Of a stretch of DNA of 32,348 nt, positions 8,367 to 18,278 are shown piece after piece. Within the stretch, counting starts at the first letter, position 1. Every line of letters begins with the position of its first letter. The DNA comes from Hyphomicrobiales bacterium (lineage in GTDB: Bacteria; Pseudomonadota; Alphaproteobacteria; Rhizobiales; Xanthobacteraceae): the NCBI GenBank assembly GCA_016185205.1, contig JACPOA010000009.1:1-32348 (forward strand), given 5' to 3'. The notes under the pieces were generated by a model that was not told the origin of the DNA, searched no databases, and was given only the letters and a program-made list of their open reading frames with translations. Made by a program: the position numbers and the translations under genes.

Positions 8367-9233
8367 TTAAGTCAAAAGCTCGCGGGCAACCGATTTGATG
8401 CGTTTGAACGAGGGGCCCGGCAATTGACGCAACGCGCCGTCCGGTCCGATCGAGAAACCCAGGCCGCGCAGCGCAAAAAAGCGACGCACCATCATCGCGC
8501 CCAGCACCCCGACCAGGGCGCCGGCGGCCACATCGGTGGGATAATGCGCCGTCACCACGATGCGGCTGGCCGCGATCAGAAGCGCATAGATCAGCAGCAT
8601 GGTGCGCGCGCGCGGCCACAGCGAGCCGAATATCACCAGCACCGAGAACGCCGTGGTGGCATGGCCGGACGGCAGGCTGGCATAGGCGGCGGGCCAACTG
8701 AATGGGCTGAACAGGGACGGATCGATGCTACCGCCGACGCCCGGCCGCGCACGTCCGAAAATGTGTTTCACAATGTTTGTGAAAATGCCCGGTACGACAA
8801 TCGCGACGAACAGAAATCCGACGCGCACCATCACCGCCGCCAGCACGCGTTGCGACATGCGCGAAAGGCCCTGCGACAGCGCCGCCAGCGCCAGAAACAG
8901 GATGCCGAGCGGCCAGAGGAACCAGCCCGACTTGCCGAAATCGGTGATCACATCGAAGAACCACACCAGCCAGCGCGGCAGATGCGCGACCGCGTTGATG
9001 GCGGCGGCGTCGATAAACAGCATCCCGAGCAGAAATACGGCCAACGCCACCGCAGCAGCGATCGCAAGCTGTTGCGGCGGCAGCGGCCAAGGCTTCGACC
9101 AAGACCGCGGCGGATGGGTTTTCGCCGGCCGCGCCAAAATCTTCAGTGCCGTCACCACATTGGCAGCACAACGCCGCAGCAGCGCTGCCGTCGAGCCCCC
9201 CGCTTGCGAATTCAGGCCGTTGGTCGCGGTCAT
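8367..9233 (-). CDS. PAP2-family membrane phosphatase
   Basis: A 288-residue integral membrane lipid phosphatase. All three acid phosphatase signatures are present: K156-HIFGRA-R163-P164, P188-SGH-191 and S223-R224-IVVTA-H230-YPT-D234. About six membrane segments surround them. The start at 9233 overlaps the stop of the upstream glycosyltransferase (ATGA). A longer open frame from 9515 lies wholly inside that gene in another phase and is not the start. Being coupled to an ArnT-type transferase, it may remove a lipid A phosphate (LpxE/LpxF-like) or recycle undecaprenyl pyrophosphate. The sequence does not decide between them. Confidence 0.88.
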   Translation of the reverse strand: MTATNGLNSQAGGSTAALLRRCAANVVTALKILARPAKTHPPRSWSKPWPLPPQQLAIAAAVALAVFLLGMLFIDAAAINAVAHLPRWLVWFFDVITDFGKSGWFLWPLGILFLALAALSQGLSRMSQRVLAAVMVRVGFLFVAIVVPGIFTNIVKHIFGRARPGVGGSIDPSLFSPFSWPAAYASLPSGHATTAFSVLVIFGSLWPRARTMLLIYALLIAASRIVVTAHYPTDVAAGALVGVLGAMMVRRFFALRGLGFSIGPDGALRQLPGPSFKRIKSVARELLT

Positions 9234-10954
9234 GGCTGCTCCGCCGAACGGAACACCGTCATCACCACCGGCTTGCCGTTGCTGATATTGAAGCCCTCGA
9301 TGCGCTGCGTCAGTGCGTAGCGCAATCCGAGCGCATCGGCGCGCTGCACGAAGCTGCGCTCGCTGCGCGCATCGATCAACGCAAAATGGCACGGGCCCGA
9401 GCGGAGAAATTCGGCGGCACCGGCGCCGTCGGTGAAGCGGGTCTCGGTGCCGAGCAGGAAGACCAGGCTCGGCTCCTGATAGGCAAAGGTCGATGCCACA
9501 TGCGGCTGCTCGCAACCGGCCGCACGCACCTCCGCGGCGATCAGCGCGCTCGGAAACAGCGCCGGCAGCGCGGGAAACGTCACCGCATAGACGGCAATAC
9601 CGATAAACACCGACGACATCATGGCGCGCAGCAGCGCGCGTTCGGCGCCATCGGCTTCATAGAGCCACCAGGCGAACAGGCCGAAGATCGCCGCCGCCGC
9701 CGCGAACGGCCATGCGACGATGCCGAGATCGCGGCCGATGGCGATGAAGCCGAAGACCACCGCGATGGTTATGAGAGCAGGAAAAATGAACCAGCCGATG
9801 GTACCGCGCACCATCCAGCGTGCCTTGGAAAGTCCGCGCTTCTCGAGAATGCCGGCGATCAGGATGGCGATGGCCGGATAGAGCGGTAGCACGTAATGCG
9901 GCAGTTTGGTCATCACTGCTTCGAACACCAGCCATGATGGGATCAGCCAGGCCAGCAGGAATTGCGCGCCGGGCTCGCGCCTCGCCTTCCACACCATCGG
10001 AGCCGCCATGGCCGCCAGCACCGATCCCGGCCAGAACGTCACGAAGAACAGTGCCAGGTAAAGTCCCGGCGGCGCGCCATGCGCCTCCTGGCCGCTGCCG
10101 ATCTTGGCCAGCATGTCCTCACCGATCGCCTTCACAAAGAAGCTGTCGCCGGACTTGGCAACGATGGCGACGAACCATGGCAACACCAGCACGACCAGCC
10201 AGGCCAGCCCGGTCAACGGCCGCAGCCGCCGGATCCAGCGTCCCGAGCGATCGGCGATCGACACCGTCAATGCCGTGAGCACGACGAACATCAGGATGAG
10301 CGGTCCCTTGATCAGCACGCCACCGGCGAGCGCGCTCCACAGGATCGCCGGCATCGTCCAGCCCACCGGCGTGTCGGGCGCGCGCCGCGCCGCCAGATAG
10401 ATGCGCGCCATCGCGCCCATCGCCGCCATTGAGGTGAACAACAGCATGGCGTCGGTCTTGGCGAGCCGCGCCTCGACGCCGAGCAGGATCGAGCTTGCCA
10501 TCATCAGCGCCGCCACCAGTGCGGTACGGCGCGTCACAAAGGCGAGCGCGGTCCAATAGGTCAGCACGACGGCCGCCGTGGCGCCGGCGAGCGACGGCAG
10601 GCGATAGAGCCAGATGGCGGTGCGGGCGTGCGGAATGCCGAGCGTTTCGCCGGCTTTCACGGCCACCGCCTGCAGCCAATAGATGCCGACCGGCTTCTTG
10701 TAGCGGACCTCATCCTGGAACCGGATATCGACATATTCGCCGCGCTCCACCATCTGCTTGGTGGCTTGCGCGAAGCGCGCCTCGTCGCGGTCAACCGGCG
10801 GAATCTGGAAAAAGCCCGGCAGGAACGCGAGCAGCGCAAACACGACGAGCAGCGCCGCCGCGCGGCGGTGCGAGGCGGCGGCATAGTCAAGCATGGCCGC
10901 CAAGCCCCGCGCCGGAGCAATCGATGGACCTGCGTCGTCAGCAGCCGTGCTCAT
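9230..10954 (-). CDS. ArnT/PMT-family lipid-linked sugar transferase
   Basis: A 574-residue polytopic membrane glycosyltransferase that uses polyprenyl-phosphate sugars. The first periplasmic loop carries the conserved PPVDRDEARFAQATKQMVE and the later pattern YKKPVGIYWLQ. These are typical of ArnT/RgtABCD-type GT83/GT39 enzymes with the catalytic acidic pair. About a dozen membrane helices follow, then a soluble C-terminal tail of about 100 residues. An internal start at residue 21 is possible; neither has a strong ribosome site. It is first in a four-gene minus-strand cluster with the PAP2, GT2 and LAB_N genes. It probably transfers the sugar made by the GT2 onto lipid A or LPS core at the periplasmic face. 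Confidence 0.87.
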   Translation of the reverse strand: MSTAADDAGPSIAPARGLAAMLDYAAASHRRAAALLVVFALLAFLPGFFQIPPVDRDEARFAQATKQMVERGEYVDIRFQDEVRYKKPVGIYWLQAVAVKAGETLGIPHARTAIWLYRLPSLAGATAAVVLTYWTALAFVTRRTALVAALMMASSILLGVEARLAKTDAMLLFTSMAAMGAMARIYLAARRAPDTPVGWTMPAILWSALAGGVLIKGPLILMFVVLTALTVSIADRSGRWIRRLRPLTGLAWLVVLVLPWFVAIVAKSGDSFFVKAIGEDMLAKIGSGQEAHGAPPGLYLALFFVTFWPGSVLAAMAAPMVWKARREPGAQFLLAWLIPSWLVFEAVMTKLPHYVLPLYPAIAILIAGILEKRGLSKARWMVRGTIGWFIFPALITIAVVFGFIAIGRDLGIVAWPFAAAAAIFGLFAWWLYEADGAERALLRAMMSSVFIGIAVYAVTFPALPALFPSALIAAEVRAAGCEQPHVASTFAYQEPSLVFLLGTETRFTDGAGAAEFLRSGPCHFALIDARSERSFVQRADALGLRYALTQRIEGFNISNGKPVVMTVFRSAEQP

Positions 10955-11022
10955 GGGTCGTTACGGATTGTCTGATTCCAAGCCTTGCGCCGGACAATAA
11001 AGACACCGACAGCGTCTGTCAT

Positions 11023-13077
11023 TTATTGCACGCGCACCATGACGCTGTCGGCGGCGCCGCGGGCGTCCATTACCGTCAGCCGCACGAAGCCCGGCCCGTC
11101 GGGCTGGAAGAACAACGTGCGGCGCGTGCTGTCGGCGGAGAGCGGCACGCCGTTGACCATGACGGTGAGCGGCGCGAGGCCGCCGGCGATCTTGAGCGCG
11201 ACCGGCTCATTGGCCTGGCTACTCGTCCATTCGATGCGCGCGCCTGCGGGCGGGAACATAATGCGGGGCGGCTCGCTGGCGCCGCCCGACGCGGCCGCCG
11301 GTCCAAATCGTTGCAGCGGCGGCGGCAGCGTGCTGGTGGCGGCGAACACTGTGCCCTTGGGCGCTCGTGGCAGCGGCGCCGGCGCCAGCCCTGACCGCGC
11401 GAAAGCATCGAACAGGATCGGCGCCGCGGCGGCGCGGCCGACCAATCCAGGCACCGGCGCGCCATCCGGCCGCCCAACCCAGACGCCGATGGTCATGCGG
11501 CCGTCGAAGCCGACCGCCCATGCATCGCGATAGCCATAGGAGGTGCCGGTCTTGAACGCGATGCGGCCATGCGGCGCGTTGTCCGGCGGCGGCGCGCCGA
11601 TCAGGATATTGCCGACATACCAGGCGGCGACCGGATCGAGCAGCCGGCGCGGACCGGTGGACGGCACGCCGACGCGCTCGATCAGCGGCGCCGCCAGGCC
11701 TTGCCGCGCCAGCCCGCTATAGAGCATCACCAGATCGGTGAGCCTGATGCCGACGCCGCCAAGCCCCATGGCGAGACCCGGCGCCTCGCCTTTCGGCAGC
11801 ACCAGCGCGGCGCCGGTTTGGGTGAGCCGCGCGCTCAAACGGCTGACGCCGACCTTGCCCAGCACCGCGATGGCGGGAACGTTGAGCGACAATTGCAGCG
11901 CGCGCCGCACCGTCACCGTGCCCTGGAAGGTCAGGTCGAAATTTTCCGGCGTGTAGCTGCCGTAACGCGCCGGCCGGTCGTCGATCAGCGTTTCCGGATG
12001 CAGCAGGCCGTCCTCAAAACCGAGGCCGTAGATGAACGGCTTCAAGGTCGAGCCGGGCGAGCGCAAGGCTTGTGTCATGTCCACCTGGCCGGCGCGGCGG
12101 GCATCGAAATAATCGGCGGAGGCAATACGCGCGCGCACTTCGCCGCCGGCATTGTCGACGGCGAGGATCGCCACCGAAATATCGGGGCCGAGCGCGCGGG
12201 CTCGCTCGCGCGCCAGGTTCTGCAATGTCTTCTGCAAGCCAGCGTCGATGGTGAGCCGGTGAACGCGGCGGTCGGGCTCGGCGGCCACGACCTGATCGGC
12301 CGCATGCGCCGCCAGCATCGGCAATTGCTTGCGTTCGGTCGGCACCGGCTCGAACTTGGCGCGCGCGACGTCATCGCTTGGCAGCGCGCCAGCCGCCGCC
12401 GCCCGATCGAGCACGCGGTCGCGTGCTGCCCGCGCAGCCGCCGGATTGCGATCCGGCCGCCGCCATTCCGGCGATTGCGGCAAGGCCACCAGCAGCGCGG
12501 CTTCGCCAAGCGTCAGCCGGCGCGGCTCCTTGCCGAAATAGGACAGCGAGGCAGCGCGAATGCCTTCGAGGTTTCCACCATAGGGCGCCAGCGTCAGGTA
12601 GAGCGCCAGGATGTCGTCCTTGCCGAGCGCGATTTCGAGCTGGAGCGCGCGCGCAAGCTGGCGCAGCTTGGCGCCGAAGCTGCGATGCTGACGCGGTTCC
12701 AACAGCCGCGCGACCTGCATCGTGAGGGTCGAGCCGCCCGAGACGATATGACCGCTGGTTGAAAACTGCAGTGCTGCGCGACCGAGCGCGAGCGGGTCGA
12801 TGCCGTGGTGGGTTCGGAAACGCTTGTCTTCATAGGCGAAGAGCAGATTGAGGAAGCGCGGATCGACATCTTTCACCTTTGCCGGCAAGCGCCAGCGCCC
12901 GTCCGGCGTGGCATAGGCGCGCAGCAGCCGCCCGTCGCGGTCGAGCACGATATGCGAATAGTCCACCGCCCCGCCGTGCGGCGGCGGCCCCAAGGAATAG
13001 ACCCACGCGCAGCCGCCGAGCGCGATGCTTGCGACCGCACCGATCAAGCTCACGACGATGAGCCGCCCTCGTTTCAT
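11023..13077 (-). CDS. pbpC: Penicillin-binding protein 1C
   Basis: A 684-residue bifunctional peptidoglycan synthase. An N-terminal membrane anchor (residues about 6-24) precedes the GT51 transglycosylase domain, with catalytic E83 in AYEDKRF and the HIVSGGSTLTMQVARLL motif. The transpeptidase domain has S343-T-L-K346, S397-L-N and K509-T-G-T. The C-terminal 90 residues match the PBP1C-specific BiPBP_C domain. The start overlaps the stop of the alpha-2-macroglobulin gene (ATGA), the standard yfhM-pbpC pairing. The 68-base gap to the next gene leaves open whether transcription continues into the glycosyltransferase cluster. Confidence 0.95.
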   Translation of the reverse strand: MKRGRLIVVSLIGAVASIALGGCAWVYSLGPPPHGGAVDYSHIVLDRDGRLLRAYATPDGRWRLPAKVKDVDPRFLNLLFAYEDKRFRTHHGIDPLALGRAALQFSTSGHIVSGGSTLTMQVARLLEPRQHRSFGAKLRQLARALQLEIALGKDDILALYLTLAPYGGNLEGIRAASLSYFGKEPRRLTLGEAALLVALPQSPEWRRPDRNPAAARAARDRVLDRAAAAGALPSDDVARAKFEPVPTERKQLPMLAAHAADQVVAAEPDRRVHRLTIDAGLQKTLQNLARERARALGPDISVAILAVDNAGGEVRARIASADYFDARRAGQVDMTQALRSPGSTLKPFIYGLGFEDGLLHPETLIDDRPARYGSYTPENFDLTFQGTVTVRRALQLSLNVPAIAVLGKVGVSRLSARLTQTGAALVLPKGEAPGLAMGLGGVGIRLTDLVMLYSGLARQGLAAPLIERVGVPSTGPRRLLDPVAAWYVGNILIGAPPPDNAPHGRIAFKTGTSYGYRDAWAVGFDGRMTIGVWVGRPDGAPVPGLVGRAAAAPILFDAFARSGLAPAPLPRAPKGTVFAATSTLPPPLQRFGPAAASGGASEPPRIMFPPAGARIEWTSSQANEPVALKIAGGLAPLTVMVNGVPLSADSTRRTLFFQPDGPGFVRLTVMDARGAADSVMVRVQ

Positions 13078-16000
13078 TTTGCTGCCTGGATCTCGATGAC
13101 GCCGGTCGCTGTGCGCCCGAAGCGGTCGGGACGGTACATGTCCTCGACGATCGCCTGCGGCAGCACATAGCGCCCGGGCGACACCGCGCGCACCACATAG
13201 GCCACCGTGAACACCGGGCTTGCATCCTGCTTGCGTTCGAACGCCGCCGTGAAGCGGTCGTCGCGGAATTCGCTGTTCACCGGCTCGACACCGTCTGCGA
13301 TCCAGGCCAGCGCGCTGGTCTCGCCCGACGACACCAGCTTTGGATTGTCGATCTCGAAGCCGGCCGGCAGATAGTCGGCGACGATGACGCGGCCGAACTG
13401 CGGCTGCGGCTCGGTCATCTTCAGCACCACGACGAAGCGCTGGTTCTGCCGCGCCTTGGCCGGATCGGCTGGCTCGCCGGCCAGCGTGTGGTAGCTACGC
13501 TCGATCTTGAAGCCGCGTTCGGCAGCCGGCTCCGGTGTGAGCGGCGCGCCGCTCACCGACACCACCGCCTGCACATTGCCGTCGCCGCTGTTGGCGATCG
13601 CCAGCGGCGCCGCGAGATCGTCGGCACGCATGCTGCGGTACAACGCGCCCTGCCGCGTTTCGCCGGCGACGTTGAGTGAGATCGCGTTGAGCTGCTTGGC
13701 GAGCGAACGGGCGGCCAGCACCAGCCATGCGTTTTCCTGCGTCGAGGTCGAAGTCGACAGCGAGCGCGCGGCATCGATGCGCGCGACCGCGTCGTCGATC
13801 GTCTTCTGCGGCGCGCGCCCTTCCGAGGCGAGCGTCACCAGCGCGGCTGAATCGCGCAAGGCCGAGCCGAAATCGGCGCGGCCGAGTTCGAGCTTGGGCT
13901 GCGGTGCGATGGCGTCGAGCGCGGCAAGATAGACGCGATCGGCGCGCGCCTTGTCGCCGAGCATGGAGAGCGCGGCGGCGATCTGTGCCTTGCCGATCGG
14001 CGTCGCCACGTCGCCGAGCTTGACGTCGGCGATGTAGCGCAGGTCGCCGACCGGAGCGGCCGCGTTGCGCGCCAGCACGTAGAGCGCATAGGCGAGTTCG
14101 CGGACGCCATCCTTGGCCGGCTCTGGCGCGGAGCCAACGTAATTGCGCAACCGATCGAGCGCCAGCGTGAACGCCGCCGCCGGCACCTCGAAGCCGCGCT
14201 CCTTGGCGCGCGTGAGGAAGTCGGTGACGTAAGCATCGAGCCAGGCGTCCTCGCCGCCGACCGACCACAGGCCGAACGAGCCGTTGGAGCCTTGCCGGGC
14301 GAGCAGGCGCGCAATGGCATCCTTGATGCGTTGATCGATGTCGCCGTCAGGCGAAAGCCGCGCCTGCGCCGCCAGCTCATTGATATAGAGCATCGCCACC
14401 GCGCGGCTGGTGATCTGCTCGGAGCAGCCGAACGGATAGCGGTCGAGCGCATTGAGCAGCGTGGCGGCATCGAGCGAGGTCGAGACCGCGACCGACAGAC
14501 CGACGCGACCGGTGCCGGCCACGAAGTCGGCGAACATGTCCTTGGACAAAGTGAGCGTTTCGCCCTTGGCCAGCGTGCGCACGGTCCGCCGGGTGAGGAT
14601 TTGCGTGGCCGGCCGCACGTCGAGCGCGTATGCGCGTTCGAGCGCAAAGCCGTTCGGCCCGCTCACGCTTACTTTGAGCGTGCTGGCGCCGGAGCCTTCG
14701 GCGGAAACCGGCACCGAAACGCGATCGCGCTGCTTGGCGGCAAGCTTCAGAGTCTGCGGCTTGTCGCTGGCGAGCTTGACGCTGCCTTCGGCATTCACGG
14801 CAATACTGTAGTCGCCGGCGCCGCCTTCCACATTGTCGAATTCGAGCTGCACGACGCCATGATCGTCGGTGCGCAGGAAGCGCGGCAGTGTCGCGGTCAG
14901 CACGACCGGATCGCGCACCACCACGTCGCCTGCGGCCTTGCCGACTTTGTCGTTGCTCCAGGCCACCGCCATCACGCGCACGCTGCCGGCGAAGGCCGGA
15001 ATGTCGAAATGCACCAGCGCGTTGCCATCAGGCCCGACGCGCACGATGCCGGAGTAAAGCGCCAGCGGCGCCTGCGTCGGCGGCGAGCCGGACAATTCCC
15101 CGCCACCGATGTCGCCGCCCGAGCGGATCTGCCCACGCGCACCCTGCATGCCGTCGATCAACTGGCCGTAGAGATCGCGCACTTCGGCGGTCAGCCGGCG
15201 CTGGCCGAGATAATAGTCGTCGGGCGCCGGCGGCTTGTAATTGGTGAGATTGAGGATGCCGACGTCGACGGCGGCCACCACGATGCGGGCGTCCTCGCCG
15301 GCGTTAAGGCCAGCAAGTTTGATCGGCACATTGAGTGTCGAGTTGGGCCGCAACGTCGTCGGCAGAGTCATGTCGAGCGCCAGCGTGCGGCCGGTGCGGT
15401 CGATGGAGAACCACTGCACGCCGATGGCGCGCCCCGGCATGCGCTGCGCCGGGGCATCGAGCGGACGGCGCAAGGTGGCCACGAGATAGGCCCCGGTGCC
15501 CCAGTCCTTGCCGACCGCAAGCTTGATCTGCGCGGTGCCCGCCTTCACCTCCTGCGACTGGCTGGCGACCAGGCGGTCGGTGAACACATTGAGCGTGAGG
15601 CGGCCCGGCGTCGTCGCGGTCACCGCGACATTCATGCTGTCGCCCGACTTGTAGTCGGTCTTGTCGAGCGCGATCTCGAGCAGATCGGGCGTATCGGCGC
15701 TCGATTCCGCATAGAAGCCGGCGTCGAAGCTGAGCGAGGTGATCGCGCCATTCAGTTCCGGCGCGGATACTTCCAGGCGATAGCGGCCCCATTTCACCGG
15801 CAGCGACAGCCGCGCCGGCTTGTCGGCGCCGGCATCGAGCGTGCCGTTGGCGACGCGTTCGGTGCGTTTGACCGGCTCGAACTCCCACTGCCCGTTCTGG
15901 CGATACCATTGATAGCGGGTCTCGACCTTGAGCAGCTCGTAGCGCAGGCCGCTTTTCGCCGTCAGTCTGCCGTCGGGCGCAACCATGACCACGTCGAAAT

Positions 16001-18278
16001 CGGCATTGGCGCCGTCGGCGAGCGAGCGGCCGGAGAACGCCGGCTTCACGCCGATCATGGCTGCCTCGCTTGCGACCGGCAGCGTCAGCTTGCGTTCGAC
16101 CGCGCGGCCGCCGGACTCCACCATGCTCACGGCGATCTGCGCTTCCAGCGGACGGCTCGTCGCCGGCACCTTGTCGAGCTTGACCGGGAAACTCGCCTTG
16201 CCGGCCGCATCGGTGTTCGGCAGATCGTCGAGATCCTGGCGGACCGCCGTCACCGCATCGTCGAACAGCCCGAAGGCGTAGCCGGCAAAGCCCGGCCGCT
16301 CCTTGGCCACCGCGATGGTGACGGTGCCCTGCAATTCGAGATTGGATGCCGGCGCGCCATAAAGGAAATGGCCGTCGACGCTTAACTGCGTCGAGCCGTT
16401 GCGCGCGATCGATTTGGCCGGCGAGGCAAGATCGAACTCGACGCGGTCGGGCACATAGTCCTCGACCATGAAGGTGGTCTCGCCGACCGGCGGGCGCTTG
16501 GGATCGGTATAGGCGCGTACGCGCCAGGTGCCGGTCGAGGCGGTTGCGACGATCGGCACGCGCAGATTGCGGCCGCCGAGACCCTGATCGGGCGCCAGCG
16601 CGCGGCGGTATTCGACGCCGTCCGGACGCTCGACCACCAGCGTGAGCGGCACCGCGGGGGAAGCGTAGCCGCGCGCATCGCGCAGCAGCGCCGTGACTTC
16701 CACGGATTCGCCGGTGCGATAGACGCCGCGTTCGGTATAGACGAAGGCATCGAAACCATCCGGCACCGCCCGGCCGCCGACGCCGCGATCGGACAGATCG
16801 AAAGCCGGCGATTTCAGGCTGAGAAAGGCGTAGTCGGCCTTCTCACTGGCGACGATCGCCGCAGGCGCACCACCGCCCTCGCCGCGCGTGAGCCCGGCCT
16901 CAAAATGCGCAAAACCGTTCTTGTCGGTCGGCCGGACCGCCAGCACCTCGTTGTTGCGCGCGATCAGCCGCACTTCGACCGCGACACGCGGCGCCGCGCT
17001 CGCCAGCGAATGGATGAACACGTCGATGCCGTCATGCGCGCTGTAGGCCGTGAGCCCCAGGTCGGACACGATGAACCACTGAGTGGCGAGCTGGCCGTAG
17101 TCGTCGGAGAGGTCGCCTTTCGGCGCCGCGGTTATGGCATAGACGCCGGGGCTCAGATCTTGCAGCGCCTGCTCGACCGGAAACGCGGTGGCGACTTCGG
17201 TGTTGAGCTTCTGCTCGACGACAAGCTCGCCGCTCCACACCTTGGCGCCGCGCTCGCTCGCCAGCCGTTCGGCCTCGTAGCGGCTCAAATTACGCTGGAA
17301 GTCGTAGCCAAGCACGGTGTCGATCAGGTTGCGATCGCCGACGCGATAGACCGCGAGCGCGACCGCGGCCGTGTTCACGCTCAACACCGGAATGCCGCGC
17401 TGGCCGTTGCGCGGCAGCACGTAGGCCTTGCCGGAAAAGCGCGCGAACGGCTTGCGGTCGCGCACGAAGATGGTGAAGTCGGCCGTCTTCGCCAGCGTCT
17501 CGCGCACCACCGACGGCAGGCCGGCGCGCAGCGTGATGCTGTAGCGCTCGCCGTGCTTGAGGCCTTCGACGCAGAGCTGCTTGTCGTTGGCCGAAATCGC
17601 CGGCTTGTCGACGCCGGCGACTGCCACGAACGGCGAGAAATCGGTGCGCCGGCCCGGCAGTTCCTCGGAGAACTGGAAACACGCGCGCGGCGAAATAGCG
17701 TCGGAATCGACGGTATAATCCAGATAGCGGAAGCCGTGTTCGACACGAAGACGTTCGTATTGACCGCGCAGCTCGGCGGTCTCGCGCAGATCGAGCGACA
17801 GGCGCATGGTGTCGAGCGCGCCGCGCCATTGCTTGCGGTCGGTAAAGGTGCGGCCGAGTACCGCCAGGCTATCGGCTTCCAAATTGCGATCGCCGGCGCG
17901 CCGGTAGGCGATATAGGCGGCGGTGGTGGCGCGATCGAGCAGCAGCGCGCGCTCTTTGTCATCGCGCGGACGAATCTGCAGCACCGTGCGCGACAGCCGC
18001 AGCCAGCTCGCCGCGTCGTCGCGCGCGGTGGCGACCAGCTGTCCGAGCACCGTCATGCCGGTGCGAAAATCGTTCTTCTGGAAGGCGGCGTCGGCTTCCT
18101 TTCGCAGCGCCGCCGCCGGCTTCGTCACCGTCCCGGCATCGCTCTTGATCTGCGCCTCGAGCTTGATCGCGCCGTCGTCCAGGTCTTTGCGCTCGAAGGC
18201 CTTGTCGGCGGCGAGTGCCGGGATGACGGCAAGAGCGAGCAGCGCGGCAGCCAAGCCGGCGCGGATGGCAGTGAACAT
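13074..18278 (-). CDS. Bacterial alpha-2-macroglobulin
   Basis: A 1734-residue exported protease trap, thought to protect the periplasm from foreign proteases while PBP1C repairs the wall. It has a plain signal peptide (MFTAIRAGLAAALLALAVIPALA, no lipobox cysteine), a long series of macroglobulin-like beta domains, a central MG2/bait region, and the thioester motif C1285-S-E-Q in YPFGCSEQITSRAVAMLYI. An alpha/alpha toroid with DAWLDAYVTDFLTRA follows, then a C-terminal receptor-like domain. The retained Cys-x-Glu-Gln marks it as the thioester-bearing, PBP1C-linked type. E. coli YfhM is a lipoprotein, so the absence of a lipobox suggests that this copy is soluble in the periplasm. It overlaps pbpC by 4 bases. 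Confidence 0.95.
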   Translation of the reverse strand: MFTAIRAGLAAALLALAVIPALAADKAFERKDLDDGAIKLEAQIKSDAGTVTKPAAALRKEADAAFQKNDFRTGMTVLGQLVATARDDAASWLRLSRTVLQIRPRDDKERALLLDRATTAAYIAYRRAGDRNLEADSLAVLGRTFTDRKQWRGALDTMRLSLDLRETAELRGQYERLRVEHGFRYLDYTVDSDAISPRACFQFSEELPGRRTDFSPFVAVAGVDKPAISANDKQLCVEGLKHGERYSITLRAGLPSVVRETLAKTADFTIFVRDRKPFARFSGKAYVLPRNGQRGIPVLSVNTAAVALAVYRVGDRNLIDTVLGYDFQRNLSRYEAERLASERGAKVWSGELVVEQKLNTEVATAFPVEQALQDLSPGVYAITAAPKGDLSDDYGQLATQWFIVSDLGLTAYSAHDGIDVFIHSLASAAPRVAVEVRLIARNNEVLAVRPTDKNGFAHFEAGLTRGEGGGAPAAIVASEKADYAFLSLKSPAFDLSDRGVGGRAVPDGFDAFVYTERGVYRTGESVEVTALLRDARGYASPAVPLTLVVERPDGVEYRRALAPDQGLGGRNLRVPIVATASTGTWRVRAYTDPKRPPVGETTFMVEDYVPDRVEFDLASPAKSIARNGSTQLSVDGHFLYGAPASNLELQGTVTIAVAKERPGFAGYAFGLFDDAVTAVRQDLDDLPNTDAAGKASFPVKLDKVPATSRPLEAQIAVSMVESGGRAVERKLTLPVASEAAMIGVKPAFSGRSLADGANADFDVVMVAPDGRLTAKSGLRYELLKVETRYQWYRQNGQWEFEPVKRTERVANGTLDAGADKPARLSLPVKWGRYRLEVSAPELNGAITSLSFDAGFYAESSADTPDLLEIALDKTDYKSGDSMNVAVTATTPGRLTLNVFTDRLVASQSQEVKAGTAQIKLAVGKDWGTGAYLVATLRRPLDAPAQRMPGRAIGVQWFSIDRTGRTLALDMTLPTTLRPNSTLNVPIKLAGLNAGEDARIVVAAVDVGILNLTNYKPPAPDDYYLGQRRLTAEVRDLYGQLIDGMQGARGQIRSGGDIGGGELSGSPPTQAPLALYSGIVRVGPDGNALVHFDIPAFAGSVRVMAVAWSNDKVGKAAGDVVVRDPVVLTATLPRFLRTDDHGVVQLEFDNVEGGAGDYSIAVNAEGSVKLASDKPQTLKLAAKQRDRVSVPVSAEGSGASTLKVSVSGPNGFALERAYALDVRPATQILTRRTVRTLAKGETLTLSKDMFADFVAGTGRVGLSVAVSTSLDAATLLNALDRYPFGCSEQITSRAVAMLYINELAAQARLSPDGDIDQRIKDAIARLLARQGSNGSFGLWSVGGEDAWLDAYVTDFLTRAKERGFEVPAAAFTLALDRLRNYVGSAPEPAKDGVRELAYALYVLARNAAAPVGDLRYIADVKLGDVATPIGKAQIAAALSMLGDKARADRVYLAALDAIAPQPKLELGRADFGSALRDSAALVTLASEGRAPQKTIDDAVARIDAARSLSTSTSTQENAWLVLAARSLAKQLNAISLNVAGETRQGALYRSMRADDLAAPLAIANSGDGNVQAVVSVSGAPLTPEPAAERGFKIERSYHTLAGEPADPAKARQNQRFVVVLKMTEPQPQFGRVIVADYLPAGFEIDNPKLVSSGETSALAWIADGVEPVNSEFRDDRFTAAFERKQDASPVFTVAYVVRAVSPGRYVLPQAIVEDMYRPDRFGRTATGVIEIQAAK

